Shown here: one piece after another, positions 16,452-25,131 of the stretch | Numbering within the stretch: position 1 is the first letter of the stretch | Layout: each line of letters starts with the position of its first letter | Assembly (NCBI GenBank): GCA_020846875.1 | Contig: JADLDB010000059.1 | Span: forward strand, 124,001-188,000 | DNA length: 64,000 nucleotides | Source of the DNA: Myxococcales bacterium | GTDB lineage: Bacteria > Myxococcota > Myxococcia > Myxococcales > Myxococcaceae | Direction of reading: 5' to 3' | Notes under the pieces: generated by a model | What the model saw: only the letters and a program-made list of their open reading frames with translations | Told to the model about the DNA's origin: nothing | The model's database searches: none | Made by a program: the position numbers and the translations under genes

Positions 16452-18737
16452 CTACCGCTTGCGCCAGCTGATCAGCCTCGACGCCAGCACCGCCCCGTAC
16501 ACCAGCGCCGAGAAGAAGGCGGTGTACATGAGGAAGATCTTCCAGCCGCCCGTCACCCAGGGCAGGCCCAGCCGCAGATCCATCTCGTTGAACTGCGCGC
16601 CGGAGAAGAAGCCGGAGACGATGGTGATCGGCAGGAAGAGGAAGAGCAGCACCCCCACCATGTTCTCGAAGCCCTCGCGGCGGAATTGATCGAGCTCGGT
16701 GGTCTGGCTGCGCAGCGCGTCCACCGTCTCGTCCATGCCGTGCAGCTCGCGCCAGGCGCCGTAGCGGGCGTCGAGATCGGGATCGTCGCTGACCCGCGCG
16801 TACCAGAGCGAGTTGGTGAAGAGCATCACGTCGCCGCGCAGGGTGCGTGACGGGGCCAGCGACTGCCAGCGGGTGGTGCGGCTCTTCCGCTCGATCTCAC
16901 CCATGCGGCGGGTGATCTCGAAGGCCACGTAGCGCTGGCCGGTGGTGAGCAGGAAGAGCGCGAAGTCGCGATCGAAGGCCGGGGGCGCCGCCACGTCCTC
17001 CAGCATCAGCTCCAGCCGCGCGCCGCCGGTGGAGGTGAACCAGTGCTCCACGTCCCGCCCTACGTGCACCCGCCGCGCCTCGATCGCCGACTCCGACGGC
17101 AGGTTCTGCAGCGTGGGCTGCTCCCCCGAGGCCAGCGCGTGAAACAGCCCCTGCACGCTGCGCGAGGTGTCCAGCATGCTGGAGCGCGCGCGGTTCACCC
17201 GGTACGCGCCGTACACCAGCCAGCGCTGCTGGGTGATCGGCTCCAGCACGTCCTGAAGCTCGGCCAGCACCAGCCGATCCAGGGCGCTGCCCGCCGCCAG
17301 CGCCGCCTGCCGGGCCGCCAACTCGAGCAACGTCGCCTTCGTCTGCGTGTCCTCTACCCAGACCAGGGCCAGGTTGCTGGCGTAGAGCGACAGGTGCACC
17401 GTGGCATCGCCGGCGCGCCGCTCCAGGTGCACCACGTCCGCCCCCGCCGCGTTGGAGAGGAAGGACGCCTCCACCGAAGGCAGGAAGCCCGACAGGGTGG
17501 TGTGCCAGCTCGAGCGCTTCCACCCGCGCGCCTCGAGGTGCTCGGGCTCGATCGCCCCCTTCACCCGGAAGGGCTTCAGGTACAGCGTGCGCGACGAGGT
17601 GACGAAGATGTGGCGGCCCACGTTGAAGCGCTGCCACACCGCCTCCCACAGCTCCTCCCGGGACAGCCGCGTGCCGACGAAGGGCGGCGCGACGATCGTG
17701 CTGCGGCCCTTGGCCCAGGCGTAGCCGTCCGAGTACCAGGGATCCGACAGGCCCTCGAGCTCGGGGGGCTGGTTGGTGAACCGGGGCTTGCCTTTGGCGC
17801 GCGGCTGGCCATCGGGCCCGGTGTCCCCTTCGAGGAGGTCCAGGGTGTACGCGAGATCCGCCAGGGTGCCTGGGCTCTCCGGCGCGATGGAGACGGTGTG
17901 GCGGCCCCAGGCGTTGGCTTCGTTGGGGGCATGGATGGCGAGCAGCTCGAAGCCGCGCTTGTAGCTGGAGTTCTCCTGGTCCGGCCGTGCCAGGAGCTTC
18001 AGCACCGTCACGTCCTGCGGCGAAGAGAGGAAGAGCGCGTCGATCCGCCGGAAGGTGCTGCCCGGCTGGTTGTCGATGGGGAGGTCGAGCTGCACCTTCC
18101 ACCCCCGCGAGAGCTCCGTCTTGTAGAGATCCGCGTCCGCCTTGAGGCGCCGGATGATCCGCTTGAGGATCAGCTCCTCCGGAAGCCTGGCGATCCCCGC
18201 GAAGTCCAGCGCGCGATCCATCACCCGGACGATCAATTCCGCCAGCGGCTTCGACGGGCCCGGCGCCGGCGTGCGGAACACCTGCATCGACGCGTAGAAC
18301 ACCGACGCCAGCGCGCGCTCGTAGTGGCCGGCGCTCTCGGTGCGGCCCTGCTCCCACTCGCTCACGTACTCGATCAGCCCCTCGAGGTCCTCCGGCCAGC
18401 GGTGGTGCAGCACGCGGTGCGTCGCCAGCACCGCGGCGGTGGTGCAGTCCAGGGTGGGATCGTGGAGCCGGAAGCGCAACGGGAAGGACAGCGCGTCGAG
18501 CGCCTGGGCCGATCGCAGCACCGCCTCGGTCGTCGATCGCAGGTTGGCGCTGCGCCACTGGGGCAGCTTCCACGACAGCATGCGCGGGTGGGGCGGCAGC
18601 GTCGCCTCGCGGGTGCCCACCCCCAGGAACAACTCCCCCTCGTGGGGCTCCTGGCCCGGCGGCGCCCGCTCGTGGCTCCACGTCACCCGCGCGGGATCGA
18701 GCAGCGCGTCGAGGGTCTGTTGCAGCGCGGCGTCCAT
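16452..18737 (-). CDS. CorA-like membrane protein lacking the GMN motif
   Basis: The last 130 of 761 residues look like the CorA membrane module: a long helix, a first membrane segment (VGVLLFLFLPITIVSGFF), a short loop, a second membrane segment (IFLMYTAFFSALVYGAVL) and a basic tail WRKR. The position of the CorA selectivity motif GMN reads GAQ (SGAQFNEM). Middle parts match the CorA funnel only in helical character. The N-terminal half contains DPTLDC and SDPWYSDG segments that recall DHH-phosphoesterase-like proteins, but the catalytic aspartates and histidines are not convincingly present. It is likely an inner-membrane protein with a large cytoplasmic domain; magnesium transport is doubtful. 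It is encoded opposite the two flanking caspase clusters. Confidence 0.7.
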   Translation of the reverse strand: MDAALQQTLDALLDPARVTWSHERAPPGQEPHEGELFLGVGTREATLPPHPRMLSWKLPQWRSANLRSTTEAVLRSAQALDALSFPLRFRLHDPTLDCTTAAVLATHRVLHHRWPEDLEGLIEYVSEWEQGRTESAGHYERALASVFYASMQVFRTPAPGPSKPLAELIVRVMDRALDFAGIARLPEELILKRIIRRLKADADLYKTELSRGWKVQLDLPIDNQPGSTFRRIDALFLSSPQDVTVLKLLARPDQENSSYKRGFELLAIHAPNEANAWGRHTVSIAPESPGTLADLAYTLDLLEGDTGPDGQPRAKGKPRFTNQPPELEGLSDPWYSDGYAWAKGRSTIVAPPFVGTRLSREELWEAVWQRFNVGRHIFVTSSRTLYLKPFRVKGAIEPEHLEARGWKRSSWHTTLSGFLPSVEASFLSNAAGADVVHLERRAGDATVHLSLYASNLALVWVEDTQTKATLLELAARQAALAAGSALDRLVLAELQDVLEPITQQRWLVYGAYRVNRARSSMLDTSRSVQGLFHALASGEQPTLQNLPSESAIEARRVHVGRDVEHWFTSTGGARLELMLEDVAAPPAFDRDFALFLLTTGQRYVAFEITRRMGEIERKSRTTRWQSLAPSRTLRGDVMLFTNSLWYARVSDDPDLDARYGAWRELHGMDETVDALRSQTTELDQFRREGFENMVGVLLFLFLPITIVSGFFSGAQFNEMDLRLGLPWVTGGWKIFLMYTAFFSALVYGAVLASRLISWRKR

Positions 18738-18865
18738 GAAAAGCGCTGCAGCATAGAGGCCCCACCGGCCGCGGCGGGAGCGAAGAATTTCTGCGCACCT
18801 CCGGCCGTTCCCGGGTCAGCTCCGTCAGGAGGCGTGTCCCTTGGTGAAGGGCGCGCGCACACGCT

Positions 18866-19585
18866 ATGAACTCGCCCATGTCCCGCCTCCTCGCCCTCGC
18901 GTGGCTGTTCGCGATCCCCGCGATCGCCGCCCCGCCGGCCCCGGCCAACACCGCGCGGGTGTCGGTGCTGTACTTCGACGTGCAGTCCACCCAGGAGGCG
19001 CTCAAGGTCTTCAACAAGGGGCTGTCGGAGCTGATGATCGCCGACCTCGCTCAGAGCACGGATCTCACCGTGGTCGAGCGCTCGCGCCTCGAGGAGATCC
19101 TCGCCGAGCTCAAGCTGGGTGAGACGCGCTACGCCGATCCCGCCACCGCCGCGAAGATCGGCAAGCTGGTGGGCGCGCAGTTCATGGTCGCGGGAACGAT
19201 CGTCGAGAACCCGGTCCTGTCGGCCAAGGGCGGGCCGGGGCGCTTCAAGCTGTTGGTGAAGATCATCGACGTCGAGCACGCCACCGTGGTGCCCCAGTCG
19301 ACGATCAAGGTGGACCTCGATCCCGACGACGTCTTCGGCGCCGAGGAGGCGGTGGTGAAGGAGATCGCGAAGTTCCTGGTCACCGCCGGCAAGGCGACGC
19401 AGGCCGGCGAGCCCGCGAAGAAGGCCCACAAGCTGCCGGTGGGCACCGCGGTGAAGTACTCGAAGGCCCTCGACGCGAAGGACAAGAAGAACAAGGACCA
19501 GGCGGTCAAGCTGCTCAACGAGGTGGTGAAGGAGCAGCCGGACTTCAAGCTGGCGCAGCTGGATCTCCTCACGCTGACGAAGTGA
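18866..19585 (+). CDS. CsgG/FlgO-like protein of the second caspase cluster
   Basis: This 239-residue protein has a signal peptide (SRLLALAWLFAIPAIAAPP) and then a CsgG/FlgO-like domain. The hallmarks are the same as in the 12076 and 14349 products: SVLYFDVQST, KGLSELMIADL, VVERSRLEEILAELKLG and VGAQFMVAGTIV. It has only a short helical tail (KYSKALDAKDKKNKDQAVK) in place of their 500-600-residue extensions, so it may be the minimal form. The ATG at 18866 was chosen; an in-frame ATG at 18878 gives a tidier signal peptide. The next gene starts 4 bases after its stop. Confidence 0.82.
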   Translation: MNSPMSRLLALAWLFAIPAIAAPPAPANTARVSVLYFDVQSTQEALKVFNKGLSELMIADLAQSTDLTVVERSRLEEILAELKLGETRYADPATAAKIGKLVGAQFMVAGTIVENPVLSAKGGPGRFKLLVKIIDVEHATVVPQSTIKVDLDPDDVFGAEEAVVKEIAKFLVTAGKATQAGEPAKKAHKLPVGTAVKYSKALDAKDKKNKDQAVKLLNEVVKEQPDFKLAQLDLLTLTK

Positions 19586-19589
19586 GCCC

Positions 19590-20834
19590 ATGGCCGTCGA
19601 GCTCGAGCCCCTGTTGCAGAAGCTGAGCGGCCTGGCGCCGCTCTTTGGCCGCGCCCGCGACGATCTCGACGCGATGGTCAGCCGCGGCCGCGCCGGGGAC
19701 TTCAAGGGCGTGATGCAGAACGCCCGCCTGGTGCTGGAGGCCGTGCTGAGGTCGCTGGTCACCGAGGAGCTCAAGCAGACGCCCGGCAAGGCGATGCTGG
19801 ACGAGCTGGTGACGAAGTTCCGCCAGCAGGCCAACGCAGGCATCATCCCCACCAACGTCCTCGCGCACATGGGGACGGTGCAGGCCTGGGGCAACCTGTC
19901 CTCGCACGATCACGCGGGCAGCCTGGCCGACGCGCCCGTGCAGGTCGGCCAGGAGGAGGCAGTAGCCAGCCTGAACTCCATGGCGGCGATCCTCACCTGG
20001 TACGCGAACAAGCGCGGCCTGGCCGCTACCCCCGCGGCCGGCAGCGCTCCCGCGGTGGCCACGCCCTTCCAGGGAGCCGCGGTGATCGCCCGCAAGGAGG
20101 GCGCGCCGCCGCCCGCGAAGTCGAAGCTGCCCCTGGTGGGCGCCGGGGTCGGCCTGCTCGCGATCGCCGGCGTGGTGGCCGTCGTCTCCTTGAGGCCGTC
20201 CGGGAGCGGGACCGGCACGGGCCCGGGAAAGACGGAGCAACCCTTCACCGCGCTCGACGCCCTCTACGGCTCCTGGAAGGAGCCCGTCCCGCCGCCCTCG
20301 TGCCGCCGCGCCGAGGAGGCCGAGCGCCTGGCGCAGAACGTCCGCAACGTGAACGCCCTGCGGCTCATCGACAGTCCTTCTCCGGAGGCGGCCTACCTGC
20401 TGGCCCGCGCCACCTTCGAGGACCTGAAGCAGAAGAGCCCGGCGCTGGACGCGGCGCTGGCCTGCCCGGGCTTCGCCAACGCGCAGTACCTCGCTGGGAA
20501 GATCGCCATCGCCGAAGGCCGCCTCGACGACGCGCTGGCCTCGCTCAAGTCCGCCACCACCCAGGCGCCGAAGTTCCTCGACGCGCGCGCCTCGTTGGCC
20601 GGCATCATGCTGCAGCAGCAGGAGGTGGACGCCGCGCTGGCCGAGGCGGAGAAGCTGATCTCTGCCGATCCCGACTACGCCGCGGGGTACCTGCTGCGCT
20701 TCTCGGGCCGTGTCCTCAAGGGCGATCGCGACGCGGCAATGAAGGATCTCTGCACGGCGGTGAACAAGGGATCCGCCACGGCGCGCCAGAAGCTCGAGTC
20801 CATCAATGGCTCGTGTGAGGGCGTGGCCCCGTGA
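19590..20834 (+). CDS. Membrane protein with DUF4145-like N-domain and TPR-like tail
   Basis: This 414-residue protein has an N-terminal helical domain resembling DUF4145 (GVMQNARLVLEAVLRSLV, NVLAHMGTVQAWGNLSSHD, EAVASLNSMAAILTWY). Such domains occur on conflict-system and signalling proteins. A linker, one membrane segment (LVGAGVGLLAIAGVVAVVSL, about residues 178-198) and a C-terminal TPR-like region follow. Lys/Arg residues before the membrane segment suggest that the N-domain is cytoplasmic and the TPR region periplasmic. The stop overlaps the GTG of the secreted caspase (GTGA). It could link a cytoplasmic signal to the periplasmic CsgG-like protein and caspase, but that is inference. Confidence 0.72.
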   Translation: MAVELEPLLQKLSGLAPLFGRARDDLDAMVSRGRAGDFKGVMQNARLVLEAVLRSLVTEELKQTPGKAMLDELVTKFRQQANAGIIPTNVLAHMGTVQAWGNLSSHDHAGSLADAPVQVGQEEAVASLNSMAAILTWYANKRGLAATPAAGSAPAVATPFQGAAVIARKEGAPPPAKSKLPLVGAGVGLLAIAGVVAVVSLRPSGSGTGTGPGKTEQPFTALDALYGSWKEPVPPPSCRRAEEAERLAQNVRNVNALRLIDSPSPEAAYLLARATFEDLKQKSPALDAALACPGFANAQYLAGKIAIAEGRLDDALASLKSATTQAPKFLDARASLAGIMLQQQEVDAALAEAEKLISADPDYAAGYLLRFSGRVLKGDRDAAMKDLCTAVNKGSATARQKLESINGSCEGVAP

Positions 20835-22135
20835 CGCGTGCACTCCTCATCGGCGTGCTCCTCTCGAGCGCGCTGGCCTGGGGAGCCCCGCTGCGGCTGG
20901 CGGTGGTCTACGGGCACAACGGGGGCGCCGGGGCCCGGGCGCCGCTCAAGTACGCCGAGGCCGACGCGGCCCGGGTCGCGCGCGCCCTGAAGGAGGTGGG
21001 AGGCGTGGCGCCCGGCGACGTGCGGCTGCTCCTCGGGCGCCCGGTGGGAGAGTTGGAGGCCGCGCTGGCCTGGGCGAAGACGCGCGCTGCCGCCAACCCG
21101 CAGACCTCCCTCGTCGTCTACCTCTCCAGCCACGCCGACGCGGAGAAGGGCCTGATCCCGGGCGGCGAGGCGCTGGCCTGGGCGAAGCTCAAGGCCCTCG
21201 TCGCGGCCAGCGGCGCGAAGGCCCGCGTCACCATCGTCGACGGCTGCCAGTCCTCCGGTCTCATCGAGGTCAGCGCGAAGGAGGCGCCCACCTTCTCCAT
21301 CTCCGCCACCGACGAGCTGACGGTGAAGGGCGACGCGTTCATCACCTCGTCCGCGTCCGACGAGCCCTCCCTGGAGGCCGGGCAACTGCAGGGCAGCGTC
21401 TTCACCCAGCACTTCCTGGCCGGTCTGCGTGGCGCCGCGGATCGCTCGGGCGACGGGCGCGTCTCGCTGGAAGAGGTCTACCGGTTCGCCTTCGAGCGCA
21501 CCACCGAGGGCCAGAGCGGCCAGCACCCCGGCTTCGCCACCCGGCTCTCGGGGTACGGCGAGCTGGTGATGGCCTCCCCGAGCGTGGGATCCGGCTTGCT
21601 GGTCCCCGAGGGCGTGGAGCGGATCGTCGTCCGCGAGGTGGCTGATCGCACCCCGCTGGTCTCCGCGCGCAGGCCCGAGGCCCGCCGGCTGGCGATCCCT
21701 CCCGGCGCGTGGCTGGTGGAGGTCGAGCAGTCCGCCGGGATGCGCGAGGGCAGGGTGCAGGTGGCGAAGGGCGCCTTCACCTCGGTGGAGGTCGATCAAC
21801 TCGGCGCCGTGGCCCGGGCCACCAGCCTGGTGCGCCTCGAAGCCGACGCGCTCTGCTACGAGGTGAAGGCCGGGCGCGCCGATCCCCGCGTGCAGGCGTT
21901 GATCCCCGAGCTGACGGCCGTCGCGCCCGCCTGTCCGATGGGACGCGCGCCCACCGCCACGTTGATCCTCGAGCCGGCTTCGAAGGGAGCGCTGCGCGTC
22001 TACGCCTCGCCGGCCCAGCCCGGGGCCCTGGACGTCGCGCGCCCGGCTCAGCAGAGCGCCCAGTTGGTCGAAGCGGTGCGCGCCTGGGTCGCCGAGCAGG
22101 GCGCCAACCTCGCGTCGACAAAGAGGAAGCCCTGA
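20831..22135 (+). CDS. Secreted caspase-family protease
   Basis: This 434-residue protein has a signal peptide (LLIGVLLSSALAWG) followed directly by a caspase/C14 fold (RLAVVYGHNGG, ADAARVARALKEVGG). The dyad reads His101 in YLSSHAD and Cys139 in VDGCQSS. The second residue after Cys is Ser, not the usual YSG pattern, so the active site is somewhat divergent. A textbook EF-hand loop DRSGDGRVSLEE begins at residue 204. The C-terminal half is beta-rich, and its last part is helical. The signal peptide places the enzyme in the periplasm or outside. The GTG start overlaps the upstream stop. Confidence 0.82.
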   Translation: MTRALLIGVLLSSALAWGAPLRLAVVYGHNGGAGARAPLKYAEADAARVARALKEVGGVAPGDVRLLLGRPVGELEAALAWAKTRAAANPQTSLVVYLSSHADAEKGLIPGGEALAWAKLKALVAASGAKARVTIVDGCQSSGLIEVSAKEAPTFSISATDELTVKGDAFITSSASDEPSLEAGQLQGSVFTQHFLAGLRGAADRSGDGRVSLEEVYRFAFERTTEGQSGQHPGFATRLSGYGELVMASPSVGSGLLVPEGVERIVVREVADRTPLVSARRPEARRLAIPPGAWLVEVEQSAGMREGRVQVAKGAFTSVEVDQLGAVARATSLVRLEADALCYEVKAGRADPRVQALIPELTAVAPACPMGRAPTATLILEPASKGALRVYASPAQPGALDVARPAQQSAQLVEAVRAWVAEQGANLASTKRKP

Positions 22136-22161
22136 CGGACCCGTGGTAGACCTTTCGGCGC

Positions 22162-22611
22162 ATGCAACCCGTCGAGGCCCTTCGCGCCTGCCCGCTCCTT
22201 CAGGGGTTCACCGACACGGGGCTCGGCATCCTCGCCGGCATCTGCACCTCGCGCACCTACCCGCAGGGCACGCCGCTGTTCGCCGAGAACATGGTGTCGG
22301 ACTCGCTGCTGGTGATCGCCGACGGCAAGGTGGCCCTGAGCATGCGCTCCGACAAGGGTGAGCTGCCCATGGGTGAGCTGGGGCCGGGAGACTGGCTGGG
22401 CGAGCTGTCGTTGATCCAGACCGGCCAGCGCGCCTGCACCGCCACGGCCACCTCCGCCGTCACCGCCTTCGAGATCCGTCAGGCCGACTTCCAGAAGCTG
22501 ATGGCCACCAAGCCCCAGGCCTGCATGAAGCTGCTGATGGCCATCTGCACCCACTTCGGCCAGAAGGTGTTGGCCAACAAGGAAGCGCTCAAGACCCTGC
22601 TGAAGGTGTAG
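22162..22611 (+). CDS. Stand-alone cyclic-nucleotide-binding domain protein
   Basis: This 149-residue protein is one Crp/Fnr-type sensor domain. The beta-roll is visible (PLFAENMVSDSLLVIADGKVAL, read in two parts), as is the phosphate-binding cassette ELGPGDWLGELSLIQTGQR with A/C following. A C-terminal helix follows, and there is no helix-turn-helix, so it is not a transcription factor by itself. The GEL of the cassette is kept while the following R is displaced by the QTGQR segment, so ligand binding is plausible but not certain. It sits 26 bases after the caspase gene and may read out a nucleotide signal for that cluster. Confidence 0.85.
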   Translation: MQPVEALRACPLLQGFTDTGLGILAGICTSRTYPQGTPLFAENMVSDSLLVIADGKVALSMRSDKGELPMGELGPGDWLGELSLIQTGQRACTATATSAVTAFEIRQADFQKLMATKPQACMKLLMAICTHFGQKVLANKEALKTLLKV

Positions 22612-22674
22612 CGCCGCCGGTGTGGCAGGGAAGGTACTTGAAGGGGCGCCCCCGCTGGGTTACCCACCCGATCC

Positions 22675-23685
22675 ATGACGCGCCTCGCTCTCGCCGCGGC
22701 CCTCGCCCTTTCTCTCTTCGCGACTCCGCAAGCGTTCGCCGCCAGCCAGGGTGACTGGTTCGCCAGTCTCTACACCGGCGAAGGCGTGGAGCTCCGCAAC
22801 GACGAGCGGATCTTCACCCTGTTCGCGCTCTTCAACGCGCTGGGCTTCGATCAGGGCCCGGTGACGCGCACCCAGCCGGTGCCCAAGGTGACCTACTCGG
22901 CCGCGCGGCAGTTGGTGCGCGCGAAGGTGCTGGGCGGCGACCCCGAGGTGCGCAAGGCGGCCGACGCCTACTTCGACTCCCACGCCGCGCCCATGGGCCG
23001 GTACCTGAGCTGGGCCGTGCAGGCCGATGCGCCGCCCTTCGCCGCGGGACCGAAGTCGAAGGAGCTCGCCGACCTCAAGGGCTTCGAGCAGGTGATGGCC
23101 AAGGCCTGGGCGGGGTGGAAGCTGGACGAGGTGATGGCCCAGGTGCAGCCCGAGTACCGCAAGTCGCTCAAGCTGTACCTCTCGGGCGTCGACGGTCCGC
23201 TCTCGAAGGCGCGCGCGCTGCTCAAGGTGCCGGAGTCCCAGGAGGTGCTGCTGTTGGTCAACCTGCTCGACGCTCAGGATCAAGTGCGGGCAGTGAAGGG
23301 CGAGAGGGGTGAAGCGTTCCTCATCGCCGGCCCCAGCGACAAGCCGAACGTGGAAGGGCTGCTCAAGGCCTTCGCGGCCCTCACCGTGGAGCCGGCGGTG
23401 GCCAGGCACGCGGCGAAGTGGAGCGGCGGGGCGGCGGTGCTGCGCGAGGCCCAGCTGGCCGGGGCCAACGAGCAGACGGTGGCCGATTACGTCACCAGCC
23501 TGATCAGCCTGGCGGCGGCGATGAAGGCCATGGATGCCAGCGACGCCGCGTATGACGCGGCCGCGGCGAAGGGCTACTTCGGAATCAAGGACGTCTCGAA
23601 GCTGTTCGAGGACGGCAAGCCCGTCGAGAGCTGGGCGCTCGACGCCATGCAGCGGATCGAGACTCGCCGCCCGGCGAAGAAGTAG
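22675..23685 (+). CDS. Secreted protein of unknown function
   Basis: This 336-residue protein has a good signal peptide (RLALAAALALSLFATPQAFA, cleavage before ASQG). The mature part is helical, with no HExxH or other catalytic motif that I can see. It contains FALFNALGFDQGP and a conserved-looking Tyr/Arg-rich helix (AARQLVRAKVLGGD). It is followed 8 bases later by the DedA gene. No family is recognised. Confidence 0.75.
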   Translation: MTRLALAAALALSLFATPQAFAASQGDWFASLYTGEGVELRNDERIFTLFALFNALGFDQGPVTRTQPVPKVTYSAARQLVRAKVLGGDPEVRKAADAYFDSHAAPMGRYLSWAVQADAPPFAAGPKSKELADLKGFEQVMAKAWAGWKLDEVMAQVQPEYRKSLKLYLSGVDGPLSKARALLKVPESQEVLLLVNLLDAQDQVRAVKGERGEAFLIAGPSDKPNVEGLLKAFAALTVEPAVARHAAKWSGGAAVLREAQLAGANEQTVADYVTSLISLAAAMKAMDASDAAYDAAAAKGYFGIKDVSKLFEDGKPVESWALDAMQRIETRRPAKK

Positions 23686-23693
23686 CGCCTCCT

Positions 23694-24395
23694 TTGGAAC
23701 AGCTTCTCACTAGCCTGTTCGACAGCGTCGGCGGGGCCTTCTCGTACCTGCTCGTCCTCGGGATCCTGCTGTTGTGCGGAGTGGGCCTGCCCGTGCCCGA
23801 GGACGTGTCGCTGATCCTCGGCGGCTCGCTCGTCTACCAGGGCAAGGCGCAGCTCTTCTTCATGATGGTGGTGGGCTACGTGGGGATCATCCTCGGCGAC
23901 TCAATCATGTTCGCCCTGGGGCGCCGCTTCGGGTCGCAGGTGGGCGTGAAGCAGGGCGGCTTCTTGAGCCGCATCATCACCCCGGCCAAGCGGGCGCGGG
24001 TGGAAGAGCTCTTCAAGAAGCACGGCGAGAAGGTGGTGATGGTGGCGCGCTTCCTGCCCGGGGTGCGGGCCCCCACGTACTTCACCGCCGGCTCGGTGGG
24101 GATGAAGTACTCGCACTTCCTCTTCTTCGACTCGGTGGCCGCGCTCGCCTCGGCGCCGGCCTTCGTCTACCTGGGCTTCCGCTTCGGTGGAGAGCTGGAG
24201 TACCTGCTCCAGCAGATCCGCAAGGGCCAGCGGGGAGTGCTGCTCGCCCTGGCCGTGCTCGTCGTCGTCGGCTTCTTCGTCTCCCGCTGGCGCTCCAAGC
24301 GCGAGAAGCGGATCGAGGCGGAGGCGCTCAAGAAGCAACAAGAGCAGCAGCTGGAGCGCATCGAGCCGGCGCGCGACAGCTCAAGCGCGCTGTGA
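23694..24395 (+). CDS. DedA-family membrane protein
   Basis: This 233-residue inner-membrane protein of the DedA/VTT (SNARE-associated) family is linked to lipid-carrier flipping and membrane homeostasis. The N-terminal re-entrant region GVGLPVPEDVSLILGGSL, the GDSIMFALGRRFG segment and the signature ARFLPGVRAPTYFTAG are present, followed by further membrane segments and a basic, Gln-rich cytoplasmic tail. The start is TTG at 23694; there is no ATG that would keep the first helix intact. Confidence 0.9.
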   Translation: MEQLLTSLFDSVGGAFSYLLVLGILLLCGVGLPVPEDVSLILGGSLVYQGKAQLFFMMVVGYVGIILGDSIMFALGRRFGSQVGVKQGGFLSRIITPAKRARVEELFKKHGEKVVMVARFLPGVRAPTYFTAGSVGMKYSHFLFFDSVAALASAPAFVYLGFRFGGELEYLLQQIRKGQRGVLLALAVLVVVGFFVSRWRSKREKRIEAEALKKQQEQQLERIEPARDSSSAL

Positions 24396-24399
24396 CTTG

Positions 24400-24567
24400 T
24401 CAGCGCGCGGTCTCGAGGTACTTGAGGATCGCCTCGATCAACGGCGACGGCTCGACCTCGAACGGCTGCTCTGGCGGGCGCGGCACCAGCTTGAGGCGCG
24501 AGCCGGTCGAGTCGTAGAGCGGCACCTCGTCGAAGCGCCGCTGCGCGCGGCGGAGTCCCGGCGGCAC
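24400..24567 (-). CDS. 55-residue protein coupled to a ribbon-helix-helix gene
   Basis: A GTG two bases after the stop of the upstream ribbon-helix-helix gene opens a 55-residue frame (MPPGLRRAQRRFDEVPLY...). It ends with an amphipathic helix LIEAILKYLETAR. The tight spacing suggests translational coupling. It has no signal peptide and matches no family that I know. It could be the partner of a toxin-antitoxin-like pair or a small adaptor; the sequence does not decide this. Confidence 0.5.
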   Translation of the reverse strand: MPPGLRRAQRRFDEVPLYDSTGSRLKLVPRPPEQPFEVEPSPLIEAILKYLETAR

Positions 24568-24569
24568 GA

Positions 24570-24803
24570 TCAGGGCTCCTCGGGAAGCTTGTGGTACTTG
24601 TTCAGCAGATCGTCGACGGCCTCGCGGAGGTACTCGCTCTGGGCGATCCGCGTGCGCTTGGACAGATCCCTCAGCTGCTCCACCTTGTCCTGCTCGACCA
24701 GCACGTGGGTGCTGACCACCTCTTTTTCGGCGTCGGTGTGGGGCGTGGTGGTGTGATGGGGGTCGCTCGTCTCCACTGCCTGGTCCATCGTCGTGTCGTG
24801 CAT
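24570..24803 (-). CDS. Ribbon-helix-helix DNA-binding protein
   Basis: This 77-residue protein has an acidic, His/Thr-rich N-terminal arm (residues 1-30). A ribbon-helix-helix fold follows: strand STHVLVEQDKVEQL, helix one LRDLSKRT and helix two IAQSEYLREAVDDLL, the layout of CopG/MetJ-type repressors and antitoxins. It probably binds DNA as a dimer and may repress its own small operon. A 55-residue gene follows on the same strand. Confidence 0.8.
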   Translation of the reverse strand: MHDTTMDQAVETSDPHHTTTPHTDAEKEVVSTHVLVEQDKVEQLRDLSKRTRIAQSEYLREAVDDLLNKYHKLPEEP

Positions 24804-24884
24804 GTGCGTCCGGTCTCCCGTGGAATGCTACAGGCCGCTACCAACCTGTGCCCCGCGATGAGACAGCCGGATCGCCGCACCGTC

Positions 24885-24921
24885 AAAAAAATGGCCCCGG
24901 CGCAAGCACTTGCCCGGGGCC
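24885..24921 (-). terminator. Intrinsic terminator downstream of the CAT-anticodon tRNA
   Basis: On the minus strand an uninterrupted GC-rich stem (GGCCCCGG/CCGGGGCC continued by GCAAG/CTTGC, 24893-24921) is followed by A and seven Ts (complement of 24885-24891). Its direction and position fit termination of the tRNA transcript. Confidence 0.9.
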
Positions 24922-24953
24922 TCCTCGAATCGCCCGAGGTGGGATGCAGTGTG

Positions 24954-25027
24954 TGGCCAGGGTCGGACTCGAACCGACTACCTGCGGATTATGAGACCGC
25001 CGCTCTAACCAGCTGAGCTACCTGGCC
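24954..25027 (-). tRNA. tRNA-Met (anticodon CAT)
   Basis: The minus strand folds into a cloverleaf: acceptor GGCCAGG/CCTGGCC with discriminator A, D-arm GCTC-AGCTGGTTA-GAGC, anticodon loop CTCATAA, and T-arm GTCGG-TTCGAGT-CCGAC. The 3' CCA is not encoded. It lacks the C1-A72 mismatch of the initiator, so it is elongator Met or, less likely, the lysidine-modified tRNA-Ile2. The last pair of the anticodon stem (31-39) is a T-T mismatch. Confidence 0.92.
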
Positions 25028-25131
25028 GATGTGCGCGGGGCGTGTACACGGAATGCCCCGCGACCCGCAAGGGGCGAGTTTGCACGCCGACGGGAGCGGC
25101 CTTACACTTCTGACCAACAATAGAAAACGTC

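Noticed and set aside
22621-22650. TGGCAGGGAAGGTACTTGAAG as a sigma-54 promoter
   Set aside because: The spacing between the GG and the TTG elements is too long and the GC of the -12 element is missing.
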